Source of the DNA: CADEED01 sp963839685
GTDB lineage: Bacteria > Pseudomonadota > Gammaproteobacteria > Steroidobacterales > Steroidobacteraceae
DNA: 64,000 nucleotides
Reading direction: 5' to 3'
NCBI GenBank assembly: GCA_963839685.1
Contig: CAWIVS010000012.1
Coordinates: 1 to 64,000 of the forward strand
The position numbers were made by a program, and so were the translations under genes. Below, in pieces: positions 16,296-26,065 of the stretch. The notes under the pieces were generated by a model that made no database searches, was not told where the DNA came from, and saw only the letters and a program-made list of their open reading frames with translations. How positions within the stretch are numbered: position 1 is the stretch's first letter; every line of letters begins with the position of its first letter.

Positions 16296-17414
16296 CTACC
16301 GGCAGGCCATCTCCGAATGTCCCTTCGGCACCAGCAGGAAACCACGCTGTGAGTCCTCGCCAGGAACAAAGCCAATCAGGGCGATCGAGCCCGCATCGTT
16401 GATCCCCAGCGCGGCCCCGAGGACTGCCCCGGATGGAATCTGGCTGCTCGGATCGGCCAGTTCGTTGAGATCGCGCATTCCGGTTTGCGTGGTCCATACG
16501 AATCCGTGCACCAGGCCCGATATGGTCTGACTACCTCCAACGATCATGCCCCAGCGGTTGATGGCCCTGGCCGTGGCGAAATGCGTGTCGAGACCGGAGA
16601 GCGTACCGAGATCCTGCGTGCCCTCGTCCCGCGTCCAGCGGAATGCGCGCCCCGGGTCGACTCCCAGAATGTCGCCCACGACCACGGCGCGAACGTTGAT
16701 GTCCTGGGGGAAAAGGAAAACGTCCGGCTGCGGGTCTTCGATCAGCGGCCGCATTCCAGTGCGCCCATCCCACAGGAATCCCTCGGTGATCTCCCCGGCC
16801 GATCGCGTACCGACCACCTGCCCGCGGTCATTCACGGCCGTGGCGCTACTGTTTCCACTGCCGTCCGATAATGCACCCAGATCCAGGATGTCCCCATTCA
16901 CGTCCCGAAGAAAAGCGTGAAACGCGCCCGTTTCGGTCTGGCTGGCGCCGACGATCTGACCGCGTCGATTGATGCCGGTCGCGAAGCTATTGACACCACC
17001 CAACGAGGTATCAGGCACGAGCACCCCTGTTTGCCTGCTCCAGACGAACGCCAGACTTTCACCGGTCTCGAAGTCAGTGGCATCACCGACGACCATTCCC
17101 CTCTCGTTGACATCCGCGGCGACCATGTTCGTATGCCCCGCCACTGAGCCCAGCTCGCGCATGCCATGCTTGCGGTCCCAGATGAACGAATGGAGCTCGC
17201 CGCCGGCCGCCCCGGTCCAGCCGACGATCTGATCGCGGTTGTTGATCGCGGTGACGTCGAGCGAGATTTCGCCCGCTGGCAGTCCCGGCAGTCGTCCGAT
17301 GTCGTAGGCACAGTACGCATCCGGCAGCAGTTCGCCCTTGCGTTGAGTGCCGTCTGCCGCAATCACTGGGCCGGTCACGATCAAAAGCGCTGCGAGAAAG
17401 TACGGGTGCCGCAT
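16296..17414 (-). CDS. Exported HAF-repeat protein (copy 1)
   Basis: A 372-residue secreted protein. The signal peptide is MRHPYFLAALLIVTGPVIA. The rest is a series of HAF repeats (pattern G-x-N-xx-G-QIVG followed by HAFLW/R): for example INNRDQIVGWTG, INRRGQIVGASQ, HAFLRDVNGDILDLGAL, VNDRGQVVGTRS, INRWGMIVGGSQ. Such repeats form a propeller- or solenoid-like extracellular domain with no assigned activity. The frame is intact. A diverged paralogue with the same signal peptide lies at 19.8-20.9 kb. Both may be surface-exposed or periplasmic; nothing suggests a substrate. Confidence 0.85.
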   Translation of the reverse strand: MRHPYFLAALLIVTGPVIAADGTQRKGELLPDAYCAYDIGRLPGLPAGEISLDVTAINNRDQIVGWTGAAGGELHSFIWDRKHGMRELGSVAGHTNMVAADVNERGMVVGDATDFETGESLAFVWSRQTGVLVPDTSLGGVNSFATGINRRGQIVGASQTETGAFHAFLRDVNGDILDLGALSDGSGNSSATAVNDRGQVVGTRSAGEITEGFLWDGRTGMRPLIEDPQPDVFLFPQDINVRAVVVGDILGVDPGRAFRWTRDEGTQDLGTLSGLDTHFATARAINRWGMIVGGSQTISGLVHGFVWTTQTGMRDLNELADPSSQIPSGAVLGAALGINDAGSIALIGFVPGEDSQRGFLLVPKGHSEMACR

Positions 17415-17534
17415 ATCCCCTCCCTGGGGCTTATTTATTGATGCGACATATGACGCCCTGAATGGCAGCGCGTCGCAATCATGGTTTCCCCGCCAGTGCC
17501 GCGGACTGCGGTGCTACGTTGGCTTTTCCATATA

Positions 17535-18438
17535 TCAGCGCGTTGTCGGTCTTGACAATTCACTCTTGCCGCGCAGGCGGGCGCGCTGGAACGCGGCGAG
17601 GCTGCGATATCCCAGCGCGCGTGCCGTCTGTTCGAGCGACAGTCCATCGCTCATGTGTTTCTCGGCCAGCGCCAGGCGATGGCGGCGCAGGTAGGTCATC
17701 GCCGGCACGCCGGCGACCGCGGTGAAGCGCTGCGCAAGAGCCGAGCGCGAAAGGCCCGCACTGCGCGCCAGTGCGGCCAGGGTCCAGCGCTTGCCGGGCT
17801 GCGCATGGATGGACTCGAAGGCGCGGCGCAGCGCCGGATCGCAGCGCGCGCGCAGCGGCGCGATGCGTTCGCGTGGCACCACGCCGGGGTCGCGCAGAAT
17901 CATCAGCAACAACACTTCGCACAGTCGCGCCAGCACCTGCTCGCCGCAACGCGAGGTGTCGTGGGCGCAGGCGACCAGCGTGTGCACCAGCTGGGCCAGC
18001 GGCGCCGGCAGCGCCGCGAAATCCGGCCACAGGAGATACGGCGGCAGCGCCTCCACCAGCGGCGAATGCGTGCCTGCGCCATCGAAGTAGCCGCACAGGA
18101 GTCCGACGTGCGGCGCGGGTTCATCACGCGACAGCGGAGAGATGCGGCTCGGCACATCAACGCCGACACTGTCGGCTGAATCCACCAGGAGGTGTGAGGC
18201 GGACGGCCGATACAGCAGCAGCGCTCCCTCGCGCAGCGCCACCGGCTGGCCGACATCTGGCAGGCGCGCCAAGCATATCACCGCACAACACGAAGTGAAA
18301 CCCCAGCCGCCCCTGCGTCGGACCGCCGATGCTCCAGCGCTCGCAGGCGAGTCCGCGAAAGGCGATGTGCGCGCGGATGCTGAGTGTCGAGAGCAGCTCG
18401 TCGACCAGTTCCGTGGCGGGAGTTTCGCGCATCACCAA
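17535..18438 (-). CDS. AraC-family transcriptional regulator with N-terminal cupin
   Basis: The N-terminal part (LVDELLSTLSIRAH, GRLGFHFVLCGD, then VALREGALLLYRPSASHLL) matches the Cupin_6 sensor domain of one AraC subfamily. The C-terminal part has the paired HTH: WTLAALARSAGLSRSALAQR and LSLEQTARALGYRSLAAFQRA. A shift near 18280 joins the two. GTG or ATG near 18438 starts it. Such regulators often control a divergent neighbour; the divergent gene is the beta-propeller lactonase-like protein at 18656, with about 215 bp between, so regulation of that gene is plausible but inferred. Confidence 0.8.
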
Positions 18439-18655
18439 ACATGACCCGGTGCGCGCGGAATTTATTTCGGACAGTTGGATGAATCGTCCGCGGGAGTGGA
18501 CGCCCGGTGCCTGTTGTTAACTCGCCCGTGCGTCGCCAAGCCCTTGGCGGTTCGCTCGTTTTTGCTTCGCGCGGTTGGGCGCACGAAGGTGCGCGATATT
18601 CCGCGGGCTCGGCAGGTCTCCCCCGGGTGCTTCTAACCACTCAAAGGGGATTCCC

Positions 18656-19779
18656 ATGAAAAGGCTTGCATTGTTTTCCGCACTCGCTCTGTTCTCGGTG
18701 ACTGCCGCCGCGTCGGACGATGCCTACCCATTCCAGCATCTCGTTCCAGGGCGCGCGCGCCGTGTACACCTCGACCAATGCCGCGGATCGCAACGAAATC
18801 CTGGTTTATCGCCGGGACGACGGCGGCGACCTGCGGCTCACGCACCGCGTCGACACGCGCGGGCGCGGCACCGGCGCCGGGCTCGGCAACCAGGGCGCAC
18901 TCGCGCTCAGCAAGAACGGCCGGCGCCTGTATGCCGTGAATGCCGGCAGCAACGAGATCTCGGTGTTCGCCATCGGCGGCAGCCGACCGGTGCTGGTGCA
19001 GAAACTGCCGTCCGGCGGTGAACAACCGATCAGCATCACGCTGCACGATGACCTGCTCTACGTGCTCAACGCGGGCGGCACCGGCAACATCAGCGGCTTC
19101 TACGTCGGCGACGAACGCCGCGTGCATCCGATTCCCGGTTCCACGCGACCCTTGAGCGGCAGTGCCATCGACCCGGCCGAGATCTCGTTCAACGTCTTCG
19201 GCGACGTGCTGGCGGTCACCGAGAAGTCGACCAACAAGATCGTGCTCTACGATGTCGTCGACGGCTACGCGCAGGCGCCGCAGGTGCGTGACTCGAACGG
19301 CATGACGCCCTTCGGCTTCGCCTTCGACCGGCATGACAATCTCATCGTCTCCGAAGCCTTCGGTGGCGCGGTGGGCGCGAGCGCGACGTCCTCGTACGAG
19401 CTCGACGGGGCGGCCTTTCCACTCGAAGTGGTAAGCCCTTCGGTCAATGTGGGGCAGACCGCGGCGTGCTGGGTGGTCGTGACCAGCAACGGTCGTTATG
19501 CCTATGTGACCAATACCGGCAGCAGCACGATCACCGGCTTCAGCATCGCGCGTAACGGCGCGCTGACCGTGCTGAATCCGGACGGCGTCACCGCCCGCAC
19601 CGGCAACGGCAGCGCGCCTGGCGACATGGCGGCCAGCCCCAACGGGCGCTTCCTGTTCACGCTGAGCGCCAACGTCGGCACGATTTCGAGCTACCGCATC
19701 CGGGATGATGGCAGCCTGCAGCTTCACCTCGCGCGTGGATGGCATTCCGGCTTCGGCCTCGGGCCTGGTGGCGCACTGA
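18656..19779 (+). CDS. Exported lactonase/YncE-like beta-propeller protein
   Basis: A signal peptide (RLALFSALALFSVTAAAS) follows ATG 18656, and AAAGGGGA lies eight bases upstream. The mature part is a seven-bladed-type propeller: LALSKNGRRLYAVNAGS, ISVFAIGG, ISITLHDDLLYVLNAG, SNGRYAYVTNTGSSTITGF, ASPNGRFLFTLS. This resembles the 6-phosphogluconolactonase-like/YncE group, which in exported forms has no settled activity. Shifts near 18745 and 19720 are needed; the corrected stop is TGA 19777-19779. It is followed by a terminator. Confidence 0.78.
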
Positions 19780-19792
19780 GCGACAGCGGCAG

Positions 19793-19820
19793 GCCCCGAC
19801 GACGCCAGTCGTCGGGGCTT
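19793..19820. terminator. Intrinsic terminator between convergent genes
   Basis: An 11-bp perfect stem GCCCCGACGAC / GTCGTCGGGGC with a 4-base loop, followed by TT-rich sequence, lies between the propeller gene and the convergent second HAF gene. The T-tract is weak. Confidence 0.7.
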
Positions 19821-19824
19821 CCTG

Positions 19825-20945
19825 TTACTGACAAGCCTTGTCGGCATGACGCTGGGGCACGAGCAAAAAGGCACGCTGTGAGAGTTCACCAGGAACAAAG
19901 CCAATCAGCGCGATCGACCCGAAATCGTTGATCCCGAGCGCGGCGCCTAGAACTGCGTGGGAGGGGACGTCGCTGCTTGGATCAATGAGGTCATTGAGAT
20001 CGCGCATTCCCGCTTCCCTGCTCCAGATGAATGCGTGGGCCACGCCCGCTGATGAATGACTTGCTCCGACAATGGTGCCCCACCGGTTGATGGCCCGCGC
20101 CGAGGCGTAATCCGTGTCGAGACCGTTGAGTGAACCCAGATCCTGCAATCCCTCGCTCCTCGTCCACCGGAATGCGCGCGTTGTGTTTCCACTGATCTCG
20201 CCCACGACCTCGCCGTCATTGTTGATGTCGATGGGGAAAGGGAGTAAAGAACGGCGGGGGATTTTCGATCAGGGGCCGCATGCCATGGCGCTCATCCCAT
20301 AGGAACGCCTCCAGGATCCGCCCGTCCCCTCGCGTACCCACCACCAGCCCGCGATCATTCACGGCCGCGGCGCCGCTGTCTCCACTGCCGTCAGGAAATG
20401 CACCCAGGTCCAGAACGTCTCCATTGTGATCGCGAAGAAAGGCGTGAAACGCGCCAGTCGCGGTCTCGCTCGCGCCGACAATCTGGCCGGACCGATTGAT
20501 GCCGGTCGCGGCGCCAAAAACACCACCCAACGAGACATCCAGCGCGCGTATCCCCCGAGCCCTGGTCCAGATGAATGCCAGATTTGCAGGTGTCTCAAAG
20601 TCAGTGGCGTCGCCGACGACCACTCCCGCGTCGTTGACATCCGCTCCGAAGGTGCTCGGATGCCCCGGCAATGAGCCCAGGTCGCGCATGCCGCGCTTGC
20701 GGTCCCATATGAATGAATGGAATGGCGGGGTGCCTGAGAGCCCAGTCCAGCCGAGCACCTGGTTGCGATTGTTGATCGCTTTGAGGTCGAGTGAAGTTTC
20801 GCCGGGCGGCAGTCCAGGCAACCGTGGGATCTCGTACGCGCAGTACGCGTCGGGCTGGAAATCACCGCTGGCCCTGATTGTCGTCATCCGCGATCGCCGG
20901 TGACGTCACGATCATGAGCGCGGCGAGAAAGTACGGGTGTCGCAT
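19825..20945 (-). CDS. Exported HAF-repeat protein (copy 2, frameshifted)
   Basis: A paralogue of the gene at 16.3-17.4 kb: the same type of signal peptide (RHPYFLAALMIVTSPAIA), the same PDAYCAYEIPRLPGLP segment after it, and the same HAF units (INNRNQVLGWTG, INRSGQIVGASE, VNDRGLVVGTRG, INRWGTIVGASH). The end GSIALIGFVPGE is shared as well. Shifts near 20870 and 20215 split it into three frames. Start ATG 20945 is preceded by GGGAGG. The two copies enclose the AraC gene and the propeller gene, which suggests a duplication and insertion history. Function is unknown. Confidence 0.8.
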
Positions 20946-21094
20946 GTGGTTCCCTCCCTGAAACGCTTTGATCACTGCCGAATAAACGCGCTGAAAGGAC
21001 GTCAGTTGCAATAGTGGATTGCCTACACGGCGGCACGGCGCGCGCTGATCACACCGCGCCGGCACGGGTCCGAGGATGGCGATGGAGGTGCATC

Positions 21095-21454
21095 ATGCCG
21101 AAACCAAAAATCGTTGATCTCGATTCGCTGCTCGATGAGTCGGGAAATGTTCTCCCCAAGGGGCACGACATCTGCTCCGTGGGGCCGAGCGACAGCTCCG
21201 ACACCGGGGCCGACATGGTCGGCGTCGGCGGGCTCGACAGCACCAGCGACCGGAATGGCACCGGGGAACGTGCCAGCGTTGAGAACGATCCGGACCTGGA
21301 CGTCCAGTCGGATATCGCGGCCGACGGAATCGTGGAAGCCGAAGAAGTCGGACTTGGCGGCGGGCTCGATCAGGCGGAAGAAGCGCAGCTCGGGTTGACC
21401 GACGAGGAGATCGAGGCGGCGGTTCGGGATCGCCTCGGCCTCGAGAAAAGGTAG
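21095..21454 (+). CDS. Acidic hypothetical protein
   Basis: A 119-residue, strongly acidic protein starting MPKPKIVDLDSLLDESGN, with GHDICSVGPSDSSD, DPDLDVQSDIAADGI and a C-terminal EEIEAAVRDRLGLEKR. ATG 21095 has GGAGG ten bases upstream. There is no signal peptide, membrane segment or recognised domain; most of it looks disordered. It could bind basic proteins or metals, but this would be a guess. Not recognised. Confidence 0.55.
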   Translation: MPKPKIVDLDSLLDESGNVLPKGHDICSVGPSDSSDTGADMVGVGGLDSTSDRNGTGERASVENDPDLDVQSDIAADGIVEAEEVGLGGGLDQAEEAQLGLTDEEIEAAVRDRLGLEKR

Positions 21455-21464
21455 CGGCGACGGA

Positions 21465-22219
21465 TCAGCGCGCTGCACTGCGCGCATTGGTCCACATGCC
21501 GACGGCGATACCACACCAGGCGACGAAAAGCCCCGACATGCTGCCGACGGCGGCGGAGAAGAGTTGCGCGTCGTAGCGGGCGTGCGCATACGGCCACCAG
21601 TCCGCCAGTCCGGCCAGCAGCGTCGCGGCCAGCAGGAACCACAGCGCGCCGATGCGCGCCCGCTCGCTGATCTGGTAAGGCCGGATGAGCGACTTCGCGG
21701 GTACGCGGTGCAGGCCTCGTGCCCAAGCCGCCAATAACACCAGACCCACGACCGAGCTCAGGCCGTGAATCAAACTGTAGATCGGCAACCAGCTGATGCC
21801 TGGCGTTGGGTTGAGCAACGCGGGAAACGCCTTCGTCACGAAGGTGGTGCGATGACAGAAGGCGTCCCATAGCAAATGAGTTACGGCACCCAGCACGATG
21901 GCGATGGACGCGCGCCCGATGAGTGGCGCTGTAACGCATCCGTGTGTGCGAAGCGCGTGTGCCAGCGGTCGGAAAGCAGTGTGATGGTCGCCTTCTCCAG
22001 AACGGCCACGTAGAAGAGCCACACCGCGAGCCCCGCTGGCAGCGCGAAGATGAACAGCCCCGAGAAACTGTGCGTCAGCGCCCGGCTGGCCTCGTGAGAA
22101 AAGAAGTACCCGAAGTCGGGCGCCATGCTGCCGACCATCAGCGCGGTCAGCGGTAGTTTGTGTTTACCGAGGCGATGCAGCGGCAAGACGGCGGCGGCAT
22201 GCGAAACCGTGAACGGCAC
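21465..22219 (-). CDS. DUF4184 family membrane protein (frameshifted)
   Basis: The N-terminus MPFTVSHAAAVLPLHRLG with MVGSMAPDFGYFF is the DUF4184 signature; the HDIWDA-like piece VTHLLWDAFCHRTTF follows after a shift near 21930. Several hydrophobic segments (FIFALPAGLAVWLFYVAV, FLLAATLLAGLADW, LFVAWCGIAVGMW) make it an inner-membrane protein of about 250 residues. The family resembles membrane-bound metal-dependent hydrolases (conserved His/Asp), but the activity is not established. It ends ten bases after the convergent acidic protein gene. Confidence 0.75.
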
Positions 22220-22236
22220 TGACGTCTAGATCGACG

Positions 22237-22650
22237 TCACAGGGTCGCCGGCATCGACACATGCTCGTGGCCGACCAACCACTGGCCGTTCGCCCTCTGC
22301 ATACAAGTCGTCACGCGTACCCAGTAATCCACTTTCTCCCCGCCCACTTTCGTGCCCTTGACGTGACCCTGGCAGTGACAGAACGCGTGGCTCTCACTCA
22401 TCGAGATACGCAGGTCGTTCATCTCATAGTCGATCGGCCCTTGCATCGACGCAAACCACGTCTCGAAGCTCCGTCGATAGTCGGCTGCGCTCTGCACCGC
22501 AAGCGGCGGCTTCACGTCGTAAACGACGATGTCCGGCGCGTAGTGCGTCATCACCGCATCGACGTCCTTGTCGCGTATCGCCTGTGCCAGCGCTTCCAGG
22601 TGGTCGCGAATCGCGGCGTCTGGCGTGGCTGGCTCCATCGACATTGACAT
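22237..22650 (-). CDS. SnoaL-like/NTF2-fold protein
   Basis: About 137 residues. IRDHLEALAQAIRDKDVDAV, then MTHYAPDIVVYDVKPPL, and later WVRVTTCMQRANGQWLVGHE are the helix-strand pattern of SgcJ/EcaC-like NTF2-fold proteins (a cone-shaped pocket used as enzyme or binding protein). ATG 22650 is chosen because AGGAGAG stands six bases before it; the upstream GTG 22668 would place the ribosome site inside the coding region. No signal peptide. The ligand is unknown. Confidence 0.75.
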   Translation of the reverse strand: MSMSMEPATPDAAIRDHLEALAQAIRDKDVDAVMTHYAPDIVVYDVKPPLAVQSAADYRRSFETWFASMQGPIDYEMNDLRISMSESHAFCHCQGHVKGTKVGGEKVDYWVRVTTCMQRANGQWLVGHEHVSMPATL

Positions 22651-22667
22651 GACACTCTCCTGTTTCA

Positions 22668-22710
22668 CCGGATCACTGATCCGGCCCGCGCGGCGGAGCG
22701 GCCGCGCGGG
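22668..22710. repeat. Two adjacent inverted repeats upstream of the NTF2-like gene
   Basis: CCGGATCA-C-TGATCCGG (22668-22684) is followed at once by a 10-bp GC stem CCCGCGCGGC / GCCGCGCGGG (22685-22694 and 22701-22710). The GC stem may end transcripts of the upstream EF-hand gene, although no T-tract is present; the first palindrome could be an operator. Confidence 0.5.
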
Positions 22711-22721
22711 TCGCGTGGGTT

Positions 22722-23020
22722 CTACTGTTTTGGCGCAGTCGTGTCGACTGGTGGGCTCACCTCTTCCTTTTCAATGTAGCCGTTGGCGTTCTTGTCGTAA
22801 CGGGAGAACTCTTTGTTGACGTGATCGTTGGTCGCGGCCTCGGTCTTCGAAATACGTCCATCACCGTCTTTGTCGAGCGATTCGAAGCTGACGCCTCCCT
22901 GGCCACCCTCCGCGGGGTGTGTCGGCATGTCCGAGTGGGCGGCGGGGTTTGCGCAACGGCAGCTGCGGCCTGTAGCAATGCGGCCACGGCCCCGGCGATC
23001 AGTAATCTGGATGCTTGCAT
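22722..23020 (-). CDS. Exported EF-hand protein (frameshifted)
   Basis: ATG 23020 begins a signal peptide (ASRLLIAGAVAALLQAAAA). After a shift near 22930 the frame gives two calcium-binding EF-hand loops: DKDGDGRISKTEA and DKNANGYIEKEE, each with acidic residues at the expected positions 1, 3, 5 and 12. The protein is about 98 residues and probably periplasmic, binding Ca2+ with buffering or sensing function. No partner gene is evident. Confidence 0.75.
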
Positions 23021-23305
23021 GATGGTGCCCCTGTTGATGAGTGGGTAATTAATAGAGGCAAATGGCGTGCCAGCAGCCAGATGCGGGCAGAGATCAGCCC
23101 GCCGCTCGGCTGGGCAATCGCGGTGCGGTCGCATTGTAGGAAGTGCCGCGCACGCACGAATCTTCAGCGCACACCCTACCGGCGCGTAGGCCTAACTATA
23201 GGAAGGCTCCGTCGCACTGTCAGACCGATCACACGTGGCCCGTAGGCGCATCGCTCGCGCACTGAGCATTGCCGCACTCTTTCCACGGCAGAGGTCAAAC
23301 CTGCC

Positions 23306-23648
23306 ATGCATACCTTGAAGCTGCTCATCGCAACGTCGGTGACTTTCCTGCCGGTGTGTGGCGCATTCGCCGCGGAAGGCAAGGCGCCCGCAGGACTCGG
23401 ACGCGACTGCCGCTGCTGTCGCCGCGCTCAAGGCAAACCTCGGAAGCGACGCGGGCCTCGAGATTGACGAGGTGCGCGTGACCGATGCCGGCGTCGCGTG
23501 CATCGAGTACCGCGTGAGCGAGAGCCGCGGCCATGCCGTCGTGCAGAACAACGAGGTCCTGAAAAGCTCCTCGGACGCCGATCGTTTCGAAAAGGCGTGG
23601 AACCAGCATTGCCTCGGGCCGCGCGGCGGCACGGCGCCCATCGGTTAG
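23306..23648 (+). CDS. Exported hypothetical protein
   Basis: ATG 23306 starts a signal peptide (KLLIATSVTFLPVCGAFA). A shift near 23385 leads to a mature region of about 85 residues with VAALKANLGSDAGLEIDEVR split as VAALKANLG and LEIDEVRVTD, then VACIEYRVSE and FEKAWNQHCLGPRGG. Two Cys residues could form a disulfide. I recognise no family. It is followed directly by an ORF6N remnant on the same strand. Confidence 0.5.
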
Positions 23649-23649
23649 G

Positions 23650-23814
23650 TGTCAAGCCGCGAGCCTCGAGCTCACGCAGCGTCTCCTTGAGCTCGAGGGG
23701 CGGCTCGGCAAGCACGATGAAGACATCGCCGCATTGTTCGCTGCCATCCGCAAACTCATTACACCTGCCAGAAAGCCTTCTTATGGAATTGGATTTCTGG
23801 CGGATATCAAATAG
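23650..23814 (+). pseudogene. ORF6N C-terminal remnant
   Basis: Only the tail of an ORF6N protein remains: LELEGRLGKHDEDIAALF, AAIRKLITPARKP and the final GIGFLADIK. The pattern K-HD-I--LF-AIR-LI-P--K--IGF matches the ends of the other ORF6N genes here (VVEGPG...PIGFTADL type). The N-terminal ORF6N domain is absent. Seven bases after its stop lies a detached palindrome that belongs to the missing core. Confidence 0.65.
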
Positions 23815-23820
23815 TTACGC

Positions 23821-23849
23821 TGAACCGGTCACAATTTGTGACCGGTTCA
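23821..23849. repeat. Detached ORF6N-core palindrome (copy 2)
   Basis: Perfect 13-bp arms (TGAACCGGTCACA and its complement) flank ATT. The plus strand encodes NRSQFVTGSSRG, the ORF6N core, yet it stands after the C-terminal remnant, that is, in the wrong order for one gene. Confidence 0.75.
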
Positions 23850-23892
23850 TCGCGAGGCTGAGCGCTCGATCTCTCAGATTTCGACCGCAAAG

Positions 23893-23928
23893 AAAAAGCC
23901 CCGGCGACTTTCGTCGCCGGGGCTTTTT
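23893..23928. terminator. Bidirectional intrinsic terminator
   Basis: A 15-bp perfect stem (AAAAAGCCCCGGCGA / TCGCCGGGGCTTTTT) with loop CTTTCG and T/A tracts on both sides. It serves the aldolase gene on the minus strand. Confidence 0.92.
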
Positions 23929-23951
23929 TACTCTGTGCTTCGCGTTTGATC

Positions 23952-24846
23952 TCAGGTCTTCGAAGCCTGGTAGATGCTCTCGATCGCCTTGTCGAGCGCG
24001 CCGTTGAACTCGGCATCCACTGCTGCGCGGTCAGGCCTTCGGTCAACGCACGCGAGAAGCTCGCGATCATGCCGTTCTGCTTCGCCAGGCGCTTGTTAGC
24101 CTCATCACGCGAGTAACCGCCCGACAGCGCCACCACCTTCAGCACGCGCGGGTGCTTGGTCGAGCTCCGCGTAGAAGTTGTCCACTTCCGGAATCGTGAG
24201 CTTGAGCATCACCTGCTGGTTCGCCGGCAGCTTGTCGAGGTGCGCGATCAACTCGGCCTTGAGGTTCTTCTCGGCGCCCTCCTTGTCGGGAGCACTTGAT
24301 GTCCACTTCCGGCTCGACGATCGGCACGAGGCCATGGCTCAGCACCTGCTTCGCCACTTCGAACTGCTGCGCGACCACGGCCTTGATGCCTTCGGCATTG
24401 TTCTGCTTGATGACCGAACGCTCCTTGGTGCCGAAGATGCCCTTGGCCTTGGCCTTCTTGAGGAGATCATCGAGCGTCGGCATGGGCTTCATGAGCTGCA
24501 CGCCGTTGGCCTCGTCGGCGAGGCCCTTGTCGATCTTGAGGAATGGCACCACCTGCTTCTGGTTCCACAGGAAGTCGGCCGCCGGCTTGCCGCCGAAGTC
24601 GCGATCCATGGTCGCCTCGAACAGGATGGCGCCCGCGATGCGATTGCCGGCGAAGGACGGGCTGGTGACGATGCGCGTCCGCATGTCGTGGACGAGATCC
24701 ATCATCTGCTGCTCGCCCGAGTAGGTGTTCTCTTCGACGCCGTAGAGCTTCAGCGCCTTCGGCGTGCTGCCGCCGCTCTGGTCCAGCGCCGCGATGAATC
24801 CCGGCTGGTTGCGGATCTTGGCTGCCTGTTGCTCGGAATTGCTCAT
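23952..24846 (-). CDS. Class I fructose-bisphosphate aldolase (frameshifted)
   Basis: This glycolytic/gluconeogenic enzyme cleaves fructose 1,6-bisphosphate through a Schiff-base lysine. MSNSEQQAAKIRNQPGFI starts it, with AALDQSGGSTPKALKLYG, AGAILFEATMDRDF, VPFLKIDKGL (with the likely Lys region), GLVPIVEPEVDI and, near the end, VVALSGGYSRDEANKRLA. The C-terminus is ALDKAIESIYQASKT with stop at 23952. Four frames are used (shifts near 24300, 24145 and 24025). The order of all blocks is preserved in this core enzyme, so sequence errors are the simplest cause. It ends at a strong terminator. Confidence 0.88.
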
Positions 24847-24972
24847 TGAAATCGTCCTATGGGTTGGCTGGGTTTTTTGAGAGGCGGGCATGGTAAGGGG
24901 GCACTCCTGTCGAGGCAACCGCTTCAATGTGTTTATAGTCAACGGGTTGTCACGCCGGCCGTTGTTCCTTCC

Positions 24973-26057
24973 ATGCGTCGAACTGGATTGAGCTTGATTC
25001 CTGTTCTCGCCCTGGCTGCCGTCACCCAGGGCGCGATACCCGTTGCGGACGCGTTCAACGCCGTTGACCGCACGACGCGTGCCGCTTTCGGGAAGCAAGG
25101 CATTTCCGGCATGGGATTGAGCATCTTCGACGCGCACGGCAACAAGGTGTTCGAACAGATGTATGGCGACTTCTCGCCGGACCGGCGCATCCCGATCGCG
25201 TCCGCATCGAAACTCGTGGCAGGAATGACCATCTTGCGGCTCGTCGACCAGGGCCGACTGTCGCTGGACTCAACCACGGGCCAGGTGCTGGGTTGGAAAG
25301 GGCCGCAAGGCGCCATCACGCTCAAGCAATTGCTCTCGTTTACCTCGGGTCTGCCGCCCCGCGACGCCTGCACGCTGCGTCCCGGGATCACGCTCGCCGA
25401 GTGCGTGAACTCGCTGTCGAAACTGAAGCTCGTCGCCTCGCCGGGTACGCGCTTCGACTACGGCAATACACACCTGCATGTCGCGGCGCCGCATGGCCGA
25501 GGTCGCGACGGGCAAGACGCTGGGACGCCATCTTCTGCTCCGAGCTGCGCGCGCCACTGGGGATCAGCGCGCAGGCGGTCTTCTACACCTGGCCGCGCCG
25601 GCCCGAGGGCACGACCAATCCGCTGCTCGCGGGCGGCCTGCAAATGACCATGAACGAATACGCGAAAGTGCTGGAACTCCAGTACCACCGCGGCGTGTAC
25701 CGCGGTCAGCGGCTCATCGGCGATGCGTTGTTCACGGTGCAGGCGACCGAGCCGTATCCGGACGCGGTCATCGGCGACACGCCGGTGGGACGCATCGGTC
25801 TCGAGTATCACTATGGGCTCGCGAACTGGCTGGAGTGCCCGCCGCCGGCGGTCGACTGCCCGGTGCAGTCCTCGCCGGGCGCATTCGGCTTCACGCCCTG
25901 GGTAGATAGGCCCGGCGGCTACTACGCGATCCTGGGCATGGATGTCGGGGGCATCGGCCGCACGGGCGTGGTGAAGTTCTCGGTGCTGCTGGCCGAGGAG
26001 CTGCGCCCGATGATCCGCGAGGCGATCAAGGCGGGCAGCCGCACTCCCGGGCCGTAA
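24973..26057 (+). CDS. Exported serine hydrolase, beta-lactamase/PBP class C-type (frameshifted)
   Basis: ATG 24973 starts a signal peptide (GLSLIPVLALAAVTQGA). The catalytic SxxK is in IPIASASKLVAGM, and the YxN motif in FDYGNTHLHVA. After a shift near 25485 the rest continues with LLAGGLQMTMNEYAKVL and a C-terminal part. About 361 residues, as expected for EstB/class C-like hydrolases, which act on esters or peptides in the periplasm. The third motif (KTG-like) is replaced or lies near YAILGMDVGGIGRTG. It converges with the Fic gene only eight bases away. Confidence 0.78.
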
Positions 26058-26065
26058 TAGAGATT

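Noticed and set aside
23952..24846. Aldolase as a pseudogene
   Set aside because: All conserved blocks are present in order and only single-base shifts separate them; the same kind of shift affects many unrelated genes, so sequence error is the simpler explanation.
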